Source of the DNA: Scenedesmus sp. ARA3
Lineage: Eukaryota; Chlorophyta; Chlorophyceae; Sphaeropleales; Scenedesmaceae
Reading direction: 5' to 3'
NCBI GenBank assembly: GCA_004335835.1
Contig: RWJK01000578.1
Span: forward strand, 1 to 16,084
DNA length: 16,084 nucleotides
Positions within the stretch are counted from its first letter, which is position 1. Each line of letters starts with the position of its first letter. The translations under genes were made by a program, and so were the position numbers. The notes under the pieces were generated by a model. That model did no database searches and was not told the origin of the DNA. It saw only the letters and a program-made list of their open reading frames with translations. Shown here piece after piece: positions 8,401 through 15,662 of the stretch.

Positions 8401-9830
8401 ACGGTGGTCAGGCAGATCAGGCCGGGCACCAGGCCAGCCATGGCCCACAGCCCCCAGCTGATACTGATGCCCTCAGCAGCAGCCAGGTTGACTGCCAGGG
8501 GGTTGGCAGCCATGGCAGTAATGAACATGGCGGATGACACCGTGGTGGTCTGGAAGCAGGTCTTCATAACGTAGGCTCCCATCTTCTTGGCAGTGCCCTT
8601 GTCGGGGTCGGAGCCGCAGGCCAGGCACAGCGCCTGCAGGAAAAGTGACAGTACAGTGACCAGTTGATTAGGGTTACGTTAGTTAGCCGGCATAGGTCGT
8701 TACGGTTAGGGTTTGATTAGTTGGTTAGGTTCGTTGGTTTGAACAAAAACAACTTTACTAGTTCGGCAACACAGCAACGTGACAGTGGAGAGTATGTAGC
8801 GAGCGAGCATCAGCCGGCACATGTCGTTACTGTATGAGCAGGGTGATCAAGCTGACAGGGCAGGGCGGTTGTTTCAGTGCAGGCCCAACAGCGCAACAGC
8901 ACAAGCCACAACTGCAATCACCCCACAGCTATCACAGCATGCAGCTGCCCAGCCGCCAGCGCTGCTGTTGCTGCTGTTTCTGCCATGCCTCTCACCTTTG
9001 CCAGGGGGAAGAAGATGCCACCAGCGCGAGCAGCCACGGATGGGATGGCAGGAGACAGCAATGCCTCACCCATCACCTGAAGCAGCAGCCGCCGCAGCAG
9101 CAGCAGCAGCACACGCTAAGCAATACATCAAGTGCAGCAGCACATGCCGCGCCCATCAATAGTAGCAGCAGCAATCTGGCACCACATAGACAACGGAAGA
9201 GCACACCCAGATGCTGCAAAGCATGTCCAGAAACACAGGTTGGATTACACCAGGCCACCCACCAGGGAGTAGGTCAGGCCCAGGGTGGTCTTGCCGAATG
9301 CCGACACCATGGAGTAGGCGATGCGGTTGCCCAGGCCAGACTTGATGAAGCCGCCAGCCAGCCAGTACGCGATCGCAATCAGCCAGCTGCGGCAGCACAG
9401 CAGCAATGATACAAGTGGCACTCCGTGACAAAGAGGAGGTGTGCAGAGGTGCATAGTTCATGAGGCCGCCAGCAACCAGCACGCGATCGCAATCAGCTGG
9501 CTGCAGGTTGAACGGCAGAAGTGCAGATGACACAGATGTGGCTTAGTGGGTGTGTGAGACAGCGGCGACCTGCTCCTTCCTCCTTGCCTCACAAAGCAAC
9601 TGCAGAGCAAATTCCAAGTCAGCAGTCACGATTGGTGCTGTTTGTGTTACATCAGTGTCGCATGTAACATATTAGCAGGTAACATGCCACTCACGGGATC
9701 TCTGTGGCGAAGGCGGAGAAGGCCTCGGCAAAGGTGAGCGTCTTGGTCAGCATGGCACCACCCAGGCCCAGCATGGCCACAGCACCCAGCGGCAGCGGCG
9801 TGGTGATGATGCCTGGGGGTGATATACACA

Positions 9831-9872
<42 letters not shown>

Positions 9873-11784
9873 GAGGCAACAGCAGTGTGGCGACAGCACT
9901 GAAGCAGCTGCCAGGCATTGGTGCTAGGCAGGCACGAGCCTGCCAAATGCAGAGTGACAACAGCTGGCTGTAAGATTGCTGTATGTTATGTGCTGGGACC
10001 ATGGCTGGTTCTGCGGAGGCTGCATACATGCGCAAGTGGGTGCACTGCACAGCAGGAGTGACAAGCTGGCTGGGTGCTTGGGACTGGCAGAAGGGGTGGC
10101 ACAATCACAAGCTGAGTGCAGTTTTGGTTGCCGTCCTACAGTGCTGCGTGTGATGCACACTGTGTGTTAGCTGCTGCTCAGGCAGTGTGATGTGCTGTGC
10201 TGTCCTGTGTATGTTGAAAAGCTGTGCTGCCCTGTGTATGCTAAAGAATCGTGCTGTGTGCACAACAGCTGTGCTGCTCGGGATGCAACAGAGCTTTGCT
10301 GCCGTGCATGCAACAGAGCAGTGCTGCTGTGTATGCGTAAGACCTGTGCCGCTTTGTATGCACAACAGCTGTGCTGCTGTGTGTGCGCTGATGTGCTTGT
10401 GCTGCTGTGGCACCCACCTGCAATGGTGGTGGTGAAGATGGCCAGCAGCTGCAGGAAACATGCGGCAAACATCAGCAGCAGCAGGCGTCAGGGCGATGTG
10501 TGATGTGCAATACGCTTTGAAACCGCTCTGTGACACATGTGGGGTGCTGCAGAGATACCTTTGCTACGCATAGTGCATGATGCACAACACTTCAAATTGG
10601 CAAAGACCGGAAGTGAAGTTTCCTTGCAATGCAGCACAGCACAATCAACATCAGCTGCACACAAACCAACATAAAGGGACAACACCGTCCGCCTGCTGCA
10701 GCACTTCTAATTGCTCTACGTGATTGTGCCGCAGTGCTTACGCTGTGCAGTATGCGTGCAAGCGACTACCATCGCGCTCTGTGCTGCTGCTTCGCTGCAT
10801 GTACTATGCTGCCATGTCCCACTCCCCCAGATTTTGCAGCATTTGTGTTTGAAAAGCAACAGCAACTGCACTAAGAAAGGTAAATTCCGTCTCGCACCTT
10901 CCAGGCCTTGGGAGTCACCTGCAGCAGCAGCAGCAGCAGCAGCAGCGCAGCACAACACGCAGGTTGATTGGGATGCAGAATGAGCAGTTGCCTTGACGCG
11001 CTGTAGAGTGCACATGAACACAACGCAGGAGAAATGAATTTTCCCGCACACCATCATTGTTGATACGCACAAGAAGTTTGTGGGTTTCTGCCGGGGGAAT
11101 CATGCTCAACAATCAGGGCACATGTGATGCGCTTCTGGCTGGTCAAAATGCTGAAACAAAGCTGCTGATGTTGTTCATGTTGGCTGCTCAGGGGCAGGCG
11201 CAAGTGCAGTACATAAGCAACCAAACATTTGTATGTTCGTGATGCGCTGCGCATGCAATTCAGCAGCAGCCAGCGCAGCCCGCTGTTCACATGTGCTCCT
11301 GCTGAGCTGTGCTGCTCTGTCAGCAGAAGTACTGCTGCTGCATGCCCACATTGGCATCGTGCAGCGCAGCTGCATGGATACGTCAAAGCTACGTTGCATC
11401 TTCCGCTGGTTCTGCTCCATAGACCCCACGCTTCCCGTGCACCAACGTGCACCTGCTGGCCCTGCAACTTACCCCAGCGGGGTGAGGGCACAGGTAGAGT
11501 GCCACGCCCAGGCCGATGCAGATCGCCAGATCCTTCATGTTTGCGCCCCATTTGAATGGTGCGGGAGCGGCGGGGGCTCCAGCGGCCGAGTTGCAGACCT
11601 GGAGTGGTTTGCGCGCAACAACGCGAGATGCGAGCTTGGGCAGCACTGGCGCGGCACTGGCTGGCCTGCCAACGAAGCTAGAGGTCAGGCGAGAGCCAGG
11701 GGCCCCCACACGCACAGCCACGCTCCTGGGAGCGAGGGCTGGCGCCCTGAGAAGGCCAGCACGCTGGCAAGCGAGTGTTGCCAT
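5436..11784 (-). CDS. DiT1: Plastid 2-oxoglutarate/malate translocator (DASS/SODiT family), 12 exons
   Basis: Exons in transcript order: 11784-11473, 10918-10898, 10448-10418, 9812-9695, 9386-9263, 9076-8996, 8633-8369, 7992-7801, 7310-7196, 6982-6873, 6066-5876, 5519-5436. All introns are GT-AG and every phase closes, giving 547 aa, about the length of plant DiT1. Residues 1 to about 65 are a basic, Ala/Ser-rich transit peptide. The rest is a polytopic carrier with family segments TTPLPLGAVAMLGLG (125-139), GGFIKSGLGNRIAY (172-185), SPAIPSVAARAGGIF (210-224), TAMAANPL (268-275), DTLTWFAALIAMAAYLNK (397-414), FYSHYFFASGAAHIGAMYTA (448-467) and SNLMGCLTTYGIGSAP (490-505). The family exchanges dicarboxylates across the plastid inner envelope, linking ammonium assimilation or photorespiration to cytosolic metabolism. 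A DiT2-like glutamate/malate specificity cannot be excluded. Transcription is divergent from the methyltransferase gene. Introns 4, 7, 8, 9, 10 and 11 carry copies of adjoining exon edges. Confidence 0.93.
5589..5629 (-). repeat. Copy 2 of the translocator exon 12 start
   Basis: On the minus strand gccacag then CTGGGCTTCATCATG repeats the exon 12 start 110 bp upstream. It keeps the AG acceptor and encodes LGFIMYTVFVYYLA against LGFIMSLYYLAVW, with an insertion after the shared 15 nt. It does not reach a carrier-like end. Confidence 0.8.
5697..5737 (-). repeat. Copy 3 (decayed) of the translocator exon 12 start
   Basis: cggcag then TTTGGCTGTACACC lies a further 108 bp upstream of copy 2. The encoded FGCTPPVYFLAWL is only loosely like the exon start. 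The assignment rests mainly on spacing, the AG acceptor and the GTGTACTTCCTAGC core matching GTGTACTACCTGGC of copy 2. Confidence 0.5.
6107..6188 (-). repeat. Exon 11 edge array, unit 2
   Basis: An 82-nt copy of the start of exon 11, displaced 122 bp, with acceptor cttgcag. It differs from the real exon at two positions: a second-base change giving GT for GC, and a synonymous TGT to TGC. Read on, it gives ALPVT then TAA, because the exon copy breaks off at CTCCCTGTTACATAAC. Confidence 0.93.
6229..6310 (-). repeat. Exon 11 edge array, unit 3
   Basis: An 82-nt copy, another 122 bp upstream, with acceptor cctgcag. Relative to unit 2 it changes GCC to ACC and ATC to TTC and has synonymous changes in the AFLAV codons. 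It ends at the same breakpoint, with the same ALPVT-TAA fusion. Confidence 0.93.
6385..6430 (-). repeat. Exon 11 edge array, unit 4 (partial)
   Basis: A 46-nt copy 120 bp upstream of unit 3, with acceptor cctgcag, encoding AAHNGAMYTAFLAVA. Beyond it the exon match is lost but CTCCCTGTTACATAAC reappears, so the unit was once longer. Confidence 0.9.
6507..6549 (-). repeat. Exon 11 edge array, unit 5 (partial, acceptor lost)
   Basis: A 43-nt copy 119 bp upstream of unit 4, encoding TAHIGAMYTAFLAV. The acceptor ctgcag of the other units is ctgccg here, so the obligatory AG is gone. Confidence 0.88.
6747..6783 (-). repeat. Copy of the translocator exon 10 end, donor intact
   Basis: A 37-nt copy of the end of exon 10, displaced 126 bp into intron 10, encoding VLYFYSHYLFAS followed by a usable gtgcgc donor. 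Three substitutions relative to the exon: one Phe to Leu and two synonymous. Confidence 0.88.
7395..7439 (-). repeat. Copy of the translocator exon 9 start, acceptor intact
   Basis: A 45-nt copy displaced 129 bp, with acceptor ccctgcag. It encodes GVISWKECLNNNAAW as in the real exon; the three differences I see (GTC/GTG, CTC/CTG, AAC/AAT) are all synonymous. The copy then diverges (GTCAGTTCAATAAGTGAG) and reaches TAA. Confidence 0.9.
7484..7499. repeat. 16-bp perfect palindrome in intron 8
   Basis: GTTATAACGTTATAAC equals its own reverse complement. The related GTGTTATAACAC (7174-7185, intron 9) is also a perfect palindrome, and TGTTACATAACA occurs in the exon 11 edge array. Confidence 0.9.
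7511..7737 (-). repeat. Fragmented, decayed copies of translocator exon 8 in intron 8
   Basis: Three pieces match exon 8. 7704-7737 encodes WIGGASLGVNS, displaced about 138 bp. 7592-7650 matches the exon end AAIVGLTI-stop-LVTG, displaced about 209 bp, with an in-frame TAG but an intact gtgagg donor. 7511-7533 matches the RASLG part, displaced about 334 bp. Order and spacing suggest successive tandem duplications followed by decay. Confidence 0.75.
8073..8100 (-). repeat. Decayed copy of the translocator exon 8 KELEK segment
   Basis: AAGGAGCTGGAGAAGC on the minus strand (TKELEKPG) matches the exon 8 segment KKELEKLG and is displaced 134 bp. Flanking sequence has diverged. Confidence 0.7.
8226..8317 (-). 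repeat. 92-nt copy of the translocator exon 7 end with dead donor
   Basis: I read all 92 nt as identical to 8369-8460. The copy encodes SWGLWAMAGLVPGLICLTTV and on to YPP, displaced 143 bp into intron 7. The real exon is followed by gtgagg, the copy by ttgagg, so its GT donor is lost. On its 5' side the minus strand reads gacag before CTGGGG. Confidence 0.93.
8681..8835. repeat. Intron 6 tandem duplication with telomere-like stretch
   Basis: AGCCGGCATAGGTCGTTAC (about 8684) recurs as AGCCGGCACATGTCGTTAC (about 8812), and GTGACAGTACAGTG (about 8645) as GTGACAGTGGAGAG (about 8780), a displacement of about 128-134 bp. Between them lies a GGTTAGGGTTTG/GGTTAGG segment resembling degenerate telomere repeat. 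Confidence 0.6.
9458..9500 (-). repeat. Copy of the translocator exon 5 start, frameshifted
   Basis: cctgcag then CCAGCTGATTGCGATCGCG repeats the exon 5 start, displaced 114 bp, with AG acceptor intact. A one-base deletion in the CTGGCTGGC region shifts the frame and gives TGA soon after (PQLIAIACWLLAAS, stop). Confidence 0.87.
9833..9871 (-). repeat. (CTG)13 on the coding strand, upstream of the exon 4 acceptor
   Basis: Thirteen CAG triplets on the plus strand, so CTG in the translocator transcript. The run ends about 20 nt before the acceptor at 9813, where a polypyrimidine tract is expected. Confidence 0.95.
10188..10410 (+). repeat. Degenerate 25-30-bp minisatellite in intron 3
   Basis: Repeated variants of GTGCTGCTGTGTATGC followed by an A-rich AACAGAGCT-like segment fill about 220 bp. 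Units vary in length and sequence. No coding role is evident. Confidence 0.65.
10898..10918 (-). CDS. DiT1: 21-nt microexon (exon 2) of the translocator gene
   Basis: GTGACTCCCAAGGCCTGGAA plus a final G encodes VTPKAWK, exactly the residues missing between exon 1 (ending CPHPAG) and exon 3 (starting LLAIF) by comparison with the family segment NPAGVSPQAWQLLAIF. It is flanked by ctgcag and gtgcga, and phase 0 on both sides closes the frame. The acceptor is formed directly by the end of a (CTG)8 run on the coding strand. Confidence 0.88.
10922..10945 (-). repeat. (CTG)8 run forming the microexon acceptor
   Basis: Eight CTG triplets on the coding strand abut the final cag of intron 1, directly in front of the 21-nt microexon. 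Confidence 0.95.
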
Positions 11785-12077
11785 GGTTGATCCTGCGGAT
11801 TCGCTGAGATCTGCACCAATGTGCTGCCCTCAGGAACGCTCGAGGCGGATTTCAGCCCCGGATTTCGACCAAGGTGTCACTTGGGTGTTTCAAGACAAGG
11901 GTCGCCTTGCGAGAGCAGGCTGCTAACTTTCACGCTCAACTTTTCGTTTTTACAAAAACATAATCAACATTTGCTTGGCAGAAGCGACGGTGACTTGATG
12001 CTGACTGGGTCACCAAGTATGAAGTGTCGGTTGAGTGCTAACACAATCCTGCAAGGCTGCTGTAGCGGTTGAATGCC
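11785..12077. promoter_or_regulatory. Divergent promoter interval between the translocator and methyltransferase genes
   Basis: 293 bp separate the two outward-facing start codons (ATG at 11784 on the minus strand, ATG at 12078 on the plus strand), so both 5' UTRs and any core promoters must lie here. I recognise no TATA box. An A/T-rich stretch at about 11940-11970 (TTTTCGTTTTTACAAAAAC) is the most distinctive feature. Shared regulation is possible but not shown. Confidence 0.6.
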
Positions 12078-12458
12078 ATGGATGGAACTCCACTGATTGC
12101 AACAAAGCATGGTGCACGGCCTAAGGGCCTGCTCGCCAGTAGGCCCACAGGGTCACTGCAGTGGCTGCAGAGGCACCCTCTGGTGGCAGCTCTGCTGTGG
12201 ATGATTGTGGGAGGAGGCATAGGTAAGCCATTAAACTGGTTGAATATGCCGAAAAGCTCTCGTTTTGTCATGCCAGCAAAGGCCGGTCCTGCAAGCATGG
12301 GGCAGGGGCTCCCCGTGGCTGCTTTTGGCATGCTCCTGTCCTTGCCCAGTCAACATGTTCAGAGTCTGAAATGTGGAATGGGGCTTGGGGTGTATACTTT
12401 GCAATGAAAGGGCTTTCAGTCGTCATTGAAATTTATTTAGACACGCAGCTGTCGACAC

Positions 12459-12496
<38 letters not shown>

Positions 12497-15400
12497 AGAG
12501 TGGAGAATGGACGATAACCACTGTGCCAGCTGGCCTTGTCTTTTTGTGCACATGCTAATGAACTGCATCAGACAGAGCAGGCGATGGGCAGGAGTAACCG
12601 ATTTTGTTTCTGTTTCTGCGCTGCTGCAGTGTATTGCTTGCTTGCCAGCAGCAGCAGCGCGCAGCAGCTAACCACAGGGAACGGAGTGGAGCAGGCAGCA
12701 GCAGCAGCAGCAGTTGCAGCAGCAACAGCGGGGAACACGACAACAGCAGCAGCAGCAGCAGCAGCCACAAACGCAGCAGCAGCTCCAAGCAGCTTCAACC
12801 CACAAGAGGCGCCAGCAGAGCCGCCTCTGTGTGAGGATACATGCTTCAAGGCAAGCAAGCGCGAGACATTACTATTTTAAAAGTACAATTGTTTTGTGCT
12901 GTTTTCCACCCAGGACAGCAACACCAAGCAGTGCGCGTGGTGTCATTGTTGCGCTTGTGCTGGTGGCTGAATCATGGACAGCAGTAGCCGCAAGCTTCTG
13001 TTGTTGTAGCAGCAGCAAAGCCCAGCATTAGCGGCAGCCTGCCGTGCTTCCTCCGCCCAACAGCAGCAGCAGCAGGTGCAAGGTATACCACCAACACTGC
13101 TGCTAATCTTTCTGCAATTAATTCCTGTGCAAATCTATGGGTCCTCTGCTACTGCTGCTGCAGGCCAAGGATGGTGTGTGTGATGACGGGCGCTTTGTGG
13201 CCAACATGACTCGGGGCCTGAGCAGCAGGGTGCTCTGCGACCTGGGGACAGACTGCAGGTGAAGAAGAAAGCAGCACTGCAGCTGCTGCTTAGGCTTGTC
13301 AGCCGCAGTACACCGCTGCCTGCGGCTGCCACTTGCAGCAACTGCCGCACTTGAAAGGGCAAGCATGTCTTCTGACTCCTTGCTGCTGCTGATGCTGCTG
13401 CCGCCGTCACCGGCTTCGTGCTGTGTGCCTGCTGCCGCCGCCTGCAGTGGCTGCGGCATCTGAAGCACAAGCATGTCTTCAAACCTTCCTGTTGCTGCTA
13501 CCGCTGCTGCTGCTGCTGCTGCTGCCGCCTGCAGCGACTGCGGCATCTGGAAGGGCAAGCAGCACAGCGCAGCCTGGAGTGAGCCGGTCGGCCCCATCGA
13601 ATACCTGCGGCGGGCAAATCTGTCGGTGCTGGCGCGCCGCTCCGCAATGGAGCCGCTCGTGTATTACTTTGCAGTGACAGATCCTGCGCACGACATCGAT
13701 CTGAGTACGCACTTTGCAAACCTCGGAAGCGTTGAGCCGCGGATCAGCCACATTGCATACCACGTGCTGCACGCGCCCTGCCAGAAGGGCAGCAGCAGCG
13801 GCAGCAGCAGCGGCAGCAGCAGCAGCAGCAGCGGCAGCGGTGTGGGGCAGCAGGGCGGGACAGCAGCAGCAGCAGCGGCAGGGGGCTTGATGCTGGATGT
13901 TGGCGCCAACTTTGGTTGGTACAGCATCATGGCTGCCATGCTGGGCTGCAGGTGAGATCATCATGCTGTGCATTGTGCACAATGGGTTGCGGGTGGTGCC
14001 TACTGTACAACGTGTGCTGGGCTGTCAAACTAGGCTATGTGTGTTCTGGCTGGTCCAGCATCATGGCTGCCATGCTGGGCGGCAGGTGAGAGAGCTGCAG
14101 ACTGTGCTCTGGATGTGTGTGTTGGGCTGTGTATAGGCAACCGAGTGTAGCATGTGTTGCTTGGCAGCCGTACGTGTGTACGAGGTCTGTAGTGTCTAGC
14201 AGGACGTGGCTGCTCATCATTCTTTGAACAGCAAAACCTTCAGATGCCAGGCTTGCTTACTGCAGGCGGCCCGTGCTTGTGGACCAGCAACGCTTGACAA
14301 AACAGCAGCTGCGTTATACAGCTGCTTTGCGCTGCTGCTGCCTTTTGCTGCCGCAACACCCTGCTGCACAAGGCCTGATGCTGTTGTATGTGTTTGTCGT
14401 GCAGGGTGATTGCCTGGGAGCCTGTGACCACCTTCCGAGCATTCCTTGAATACAACATCGCTCGCAACAAGCTGGACCATAGGATCGAAGTGCGCAGCAG
14501 TGCAGTGATGCAGCATCCCTCGCTGCCTGGCACTGCAAATTATACAGTGGTGGCCCCGCAGCGCGGCAATTGGGGCACTGCCAGCATCAACGGCAGCAAC
14601 ATCGACACATCTGTAGACAACCAAGGACCGTACCATAAGGTGATTGCACGAGGTGTAACATGAGCAGCAGCATTCAAAGCAGCAGCAACAGCAGCAACAT
14701 CACACATCCGTGGAGAAACAGGGGCAGTACATAGAGTCAGCTTGAAATGAGCTGTCCTGGGCAGCAGCGGCAGCAGCAACAGCAGTAGTAGCGGCAGCAG
14801 GGGCATGTGAGGCTTGACATGTTTCAGCTAGCTAGGGCAGAGCCAGCACACAGCAGGTGGCCAAACGTTGTGTGGGGGTGTCGCCTGCTCACTCTGCTGC
14901 TGCCTGGCCTGCTACCTGCTGCTCATCCTGCAGTTCAACGTGACCGGGGTGACACTTGACCAAGAGCTGCAGCAGTTGCTCCAGCAGCAGCAGCAGCAGC
15001 GTGTTGCGCTGCTGAAGCTCGATGTGGAGGGCTATGAGCCTCACGTGCTTGCCGGGGCGTCCCAGCTGCTGCAGAAGCAGCTGGTGGACAACATTCTGCT
15101 GGAGTACTCGCCACACATTGTGGAGCGAACTGAGTGAGTGGCGGCTGAGCTGCAGCTGCCGCAGCAGTAGCAGCAGCAGCAGCAGCAGCAGCCATGGCCA
15201 TTAGGAGGACTGATCCAGCAGGTGGCGGTGTGCTGGGTGTACGGATTGTGCGGCTGCAAAAATAGCAAATCCTTTGTCTACATTGTGGCGCAGTGGAACA
15301 TGCATGCCAGCTGTGGCAGCGAGGCCTTTCTAACCTGATCTAACATCAGCTGCACGCCACACTCGCGCTTTGACTGCGCTGGCTGGCACAGCAAGCCTCG

Positions 15401-15623
15401 CACTCCTGCCTACCAGCTGGATCCTGCCGCGCATTCAAGCGTGTAAAGCAGTCATTTGTATCTCTTCCTGCACCTGTCCTGCTGCTGTGCCTGCTGCAGC
15501 ATTTCAAACCTTGCCACCATGCCGCGCATGCTGCTGTCGCTGCTGGCGGCGGGGTTCAAGCTGGGACACATCGCCAGGCGTGACTTCGGAGGGCGGGAGG
15601 TGCGCGGCTGGCAGCAGCAACAG

Positions 15624-15658
<35 letters not shown>

Positions 15659-15662
15659 CTGA
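12078..15662 (+). CDS. Type II membrane-anchored FkbM-family methyltransferase with algal Cys motif, 7 exons
   Basis: Exons: 12078-12222, 12630-12850, 13164-13258, 13535-13951, 14405-14639, 14934-15133, 15500-15662. Phases close to give 491 aa. The start has context GCCATGG. A short basic cytosolic tail precedes one transmembrane segment (about 35-54, LVAALLWMIVGGGIVYCLLA), suggesting a Golgi/ER type II protein. An Ala-rich stem leads to CEDTCFKAKDGVCDDGR and CDLGTDCSDCG (116-157), an extracellular-type motif common in green algae. The FkbM domain shows motif I LDVGANFG (274-281), the acidic AWEP (Glu298) and the hallmark LKLDVEGYEPHVLAGA (about 399-414), as expected of an S-adenosylmethionine-dependent O-methyltransferase, possibly of glycans. 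A Ser/Gly-rich insert (about 239-270) precedes motif I and the protein ends in poly-Gln. Intron 2 appears to be GC-AG; the exon 5 donor (gtgatt) is weak. Substrate unknown. Confidence 0.82.
12461..12496 (+). repeat. CAG-rich microsatellite in methyltransferase intron 1
   Basis: CAG triplets with a CAA interruption lie inside the intron joining the membrane-anchor exon to the stem exon. Here the CAG, not the CTG, is on the coding strand. Confidence 0.85.
13339..13375 (+). repeat. Copy a of the methyltransferase exon 4 start, stop-bearing
   Basis: acttgcag then CAACTGCCGCACTTGAAAGG matches the exon 4 start CGACTGCGGCATCTGGAAGG. In phase it reads S-N-C-R-T-stop: the Trp codon TGG of the real exon is TGA. 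It lies 109 bp upstream of copy b. Confidence 0.83.
13448..13484 (+). repeat. Copy b of the methyltransferase exon 4 start, stop-bearing
   Basis: gcctgcag then TGGCTGCGGCATCTGAAGCA matches the exon 4 start 87 bp upstream of it. In phase it reads S-G-C-G-I-stop, again with TGA at the Trp position. It shares AAGCATGTCTTC with copy a and not with the real exon. Confidence 0.87.
14049..14085 (+). repeat. Copy of the methyltransferase exon 4 end, donor intact
   Basis: CAGCATCATGGCTGCCATGC and the following TGGGC match the motif I region at the end of exon 4 exactly, displaced 134 bp into intron 4. The copy is followed by GGCAGgtgaga, a good donor, where the real exon has TGCAGgtgaga. Confidence 0.88.

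Noticed and set aside
8655..8735. Interstitial telomere as evidence of a chromosome end
   Set aside because: Only two or three imperfect TTAGGG-like words inside an intron; no tandem array.
12584..12850. ATG at 12584 as the methyltransferase start, giving a signal-peptide-like FCFCFCAAAVYCLL
   Set aside because: The Phe/Cys run is better read as the pyrimidine tract of an acceptor at 12630; joining to 12222 closes the phase and builds a proper transmembrane segment. Kept only as an alternative.
15134..15499. Possible exon-edge copies in methyltransferase intron 6 (ACATTGTGG near 15280, CATTCAAG near 15432)
   Set aside because: The matches to the exon 6 end and exon 7 start are about 9 nt, too short to separate from chance in this repetitive sequence.
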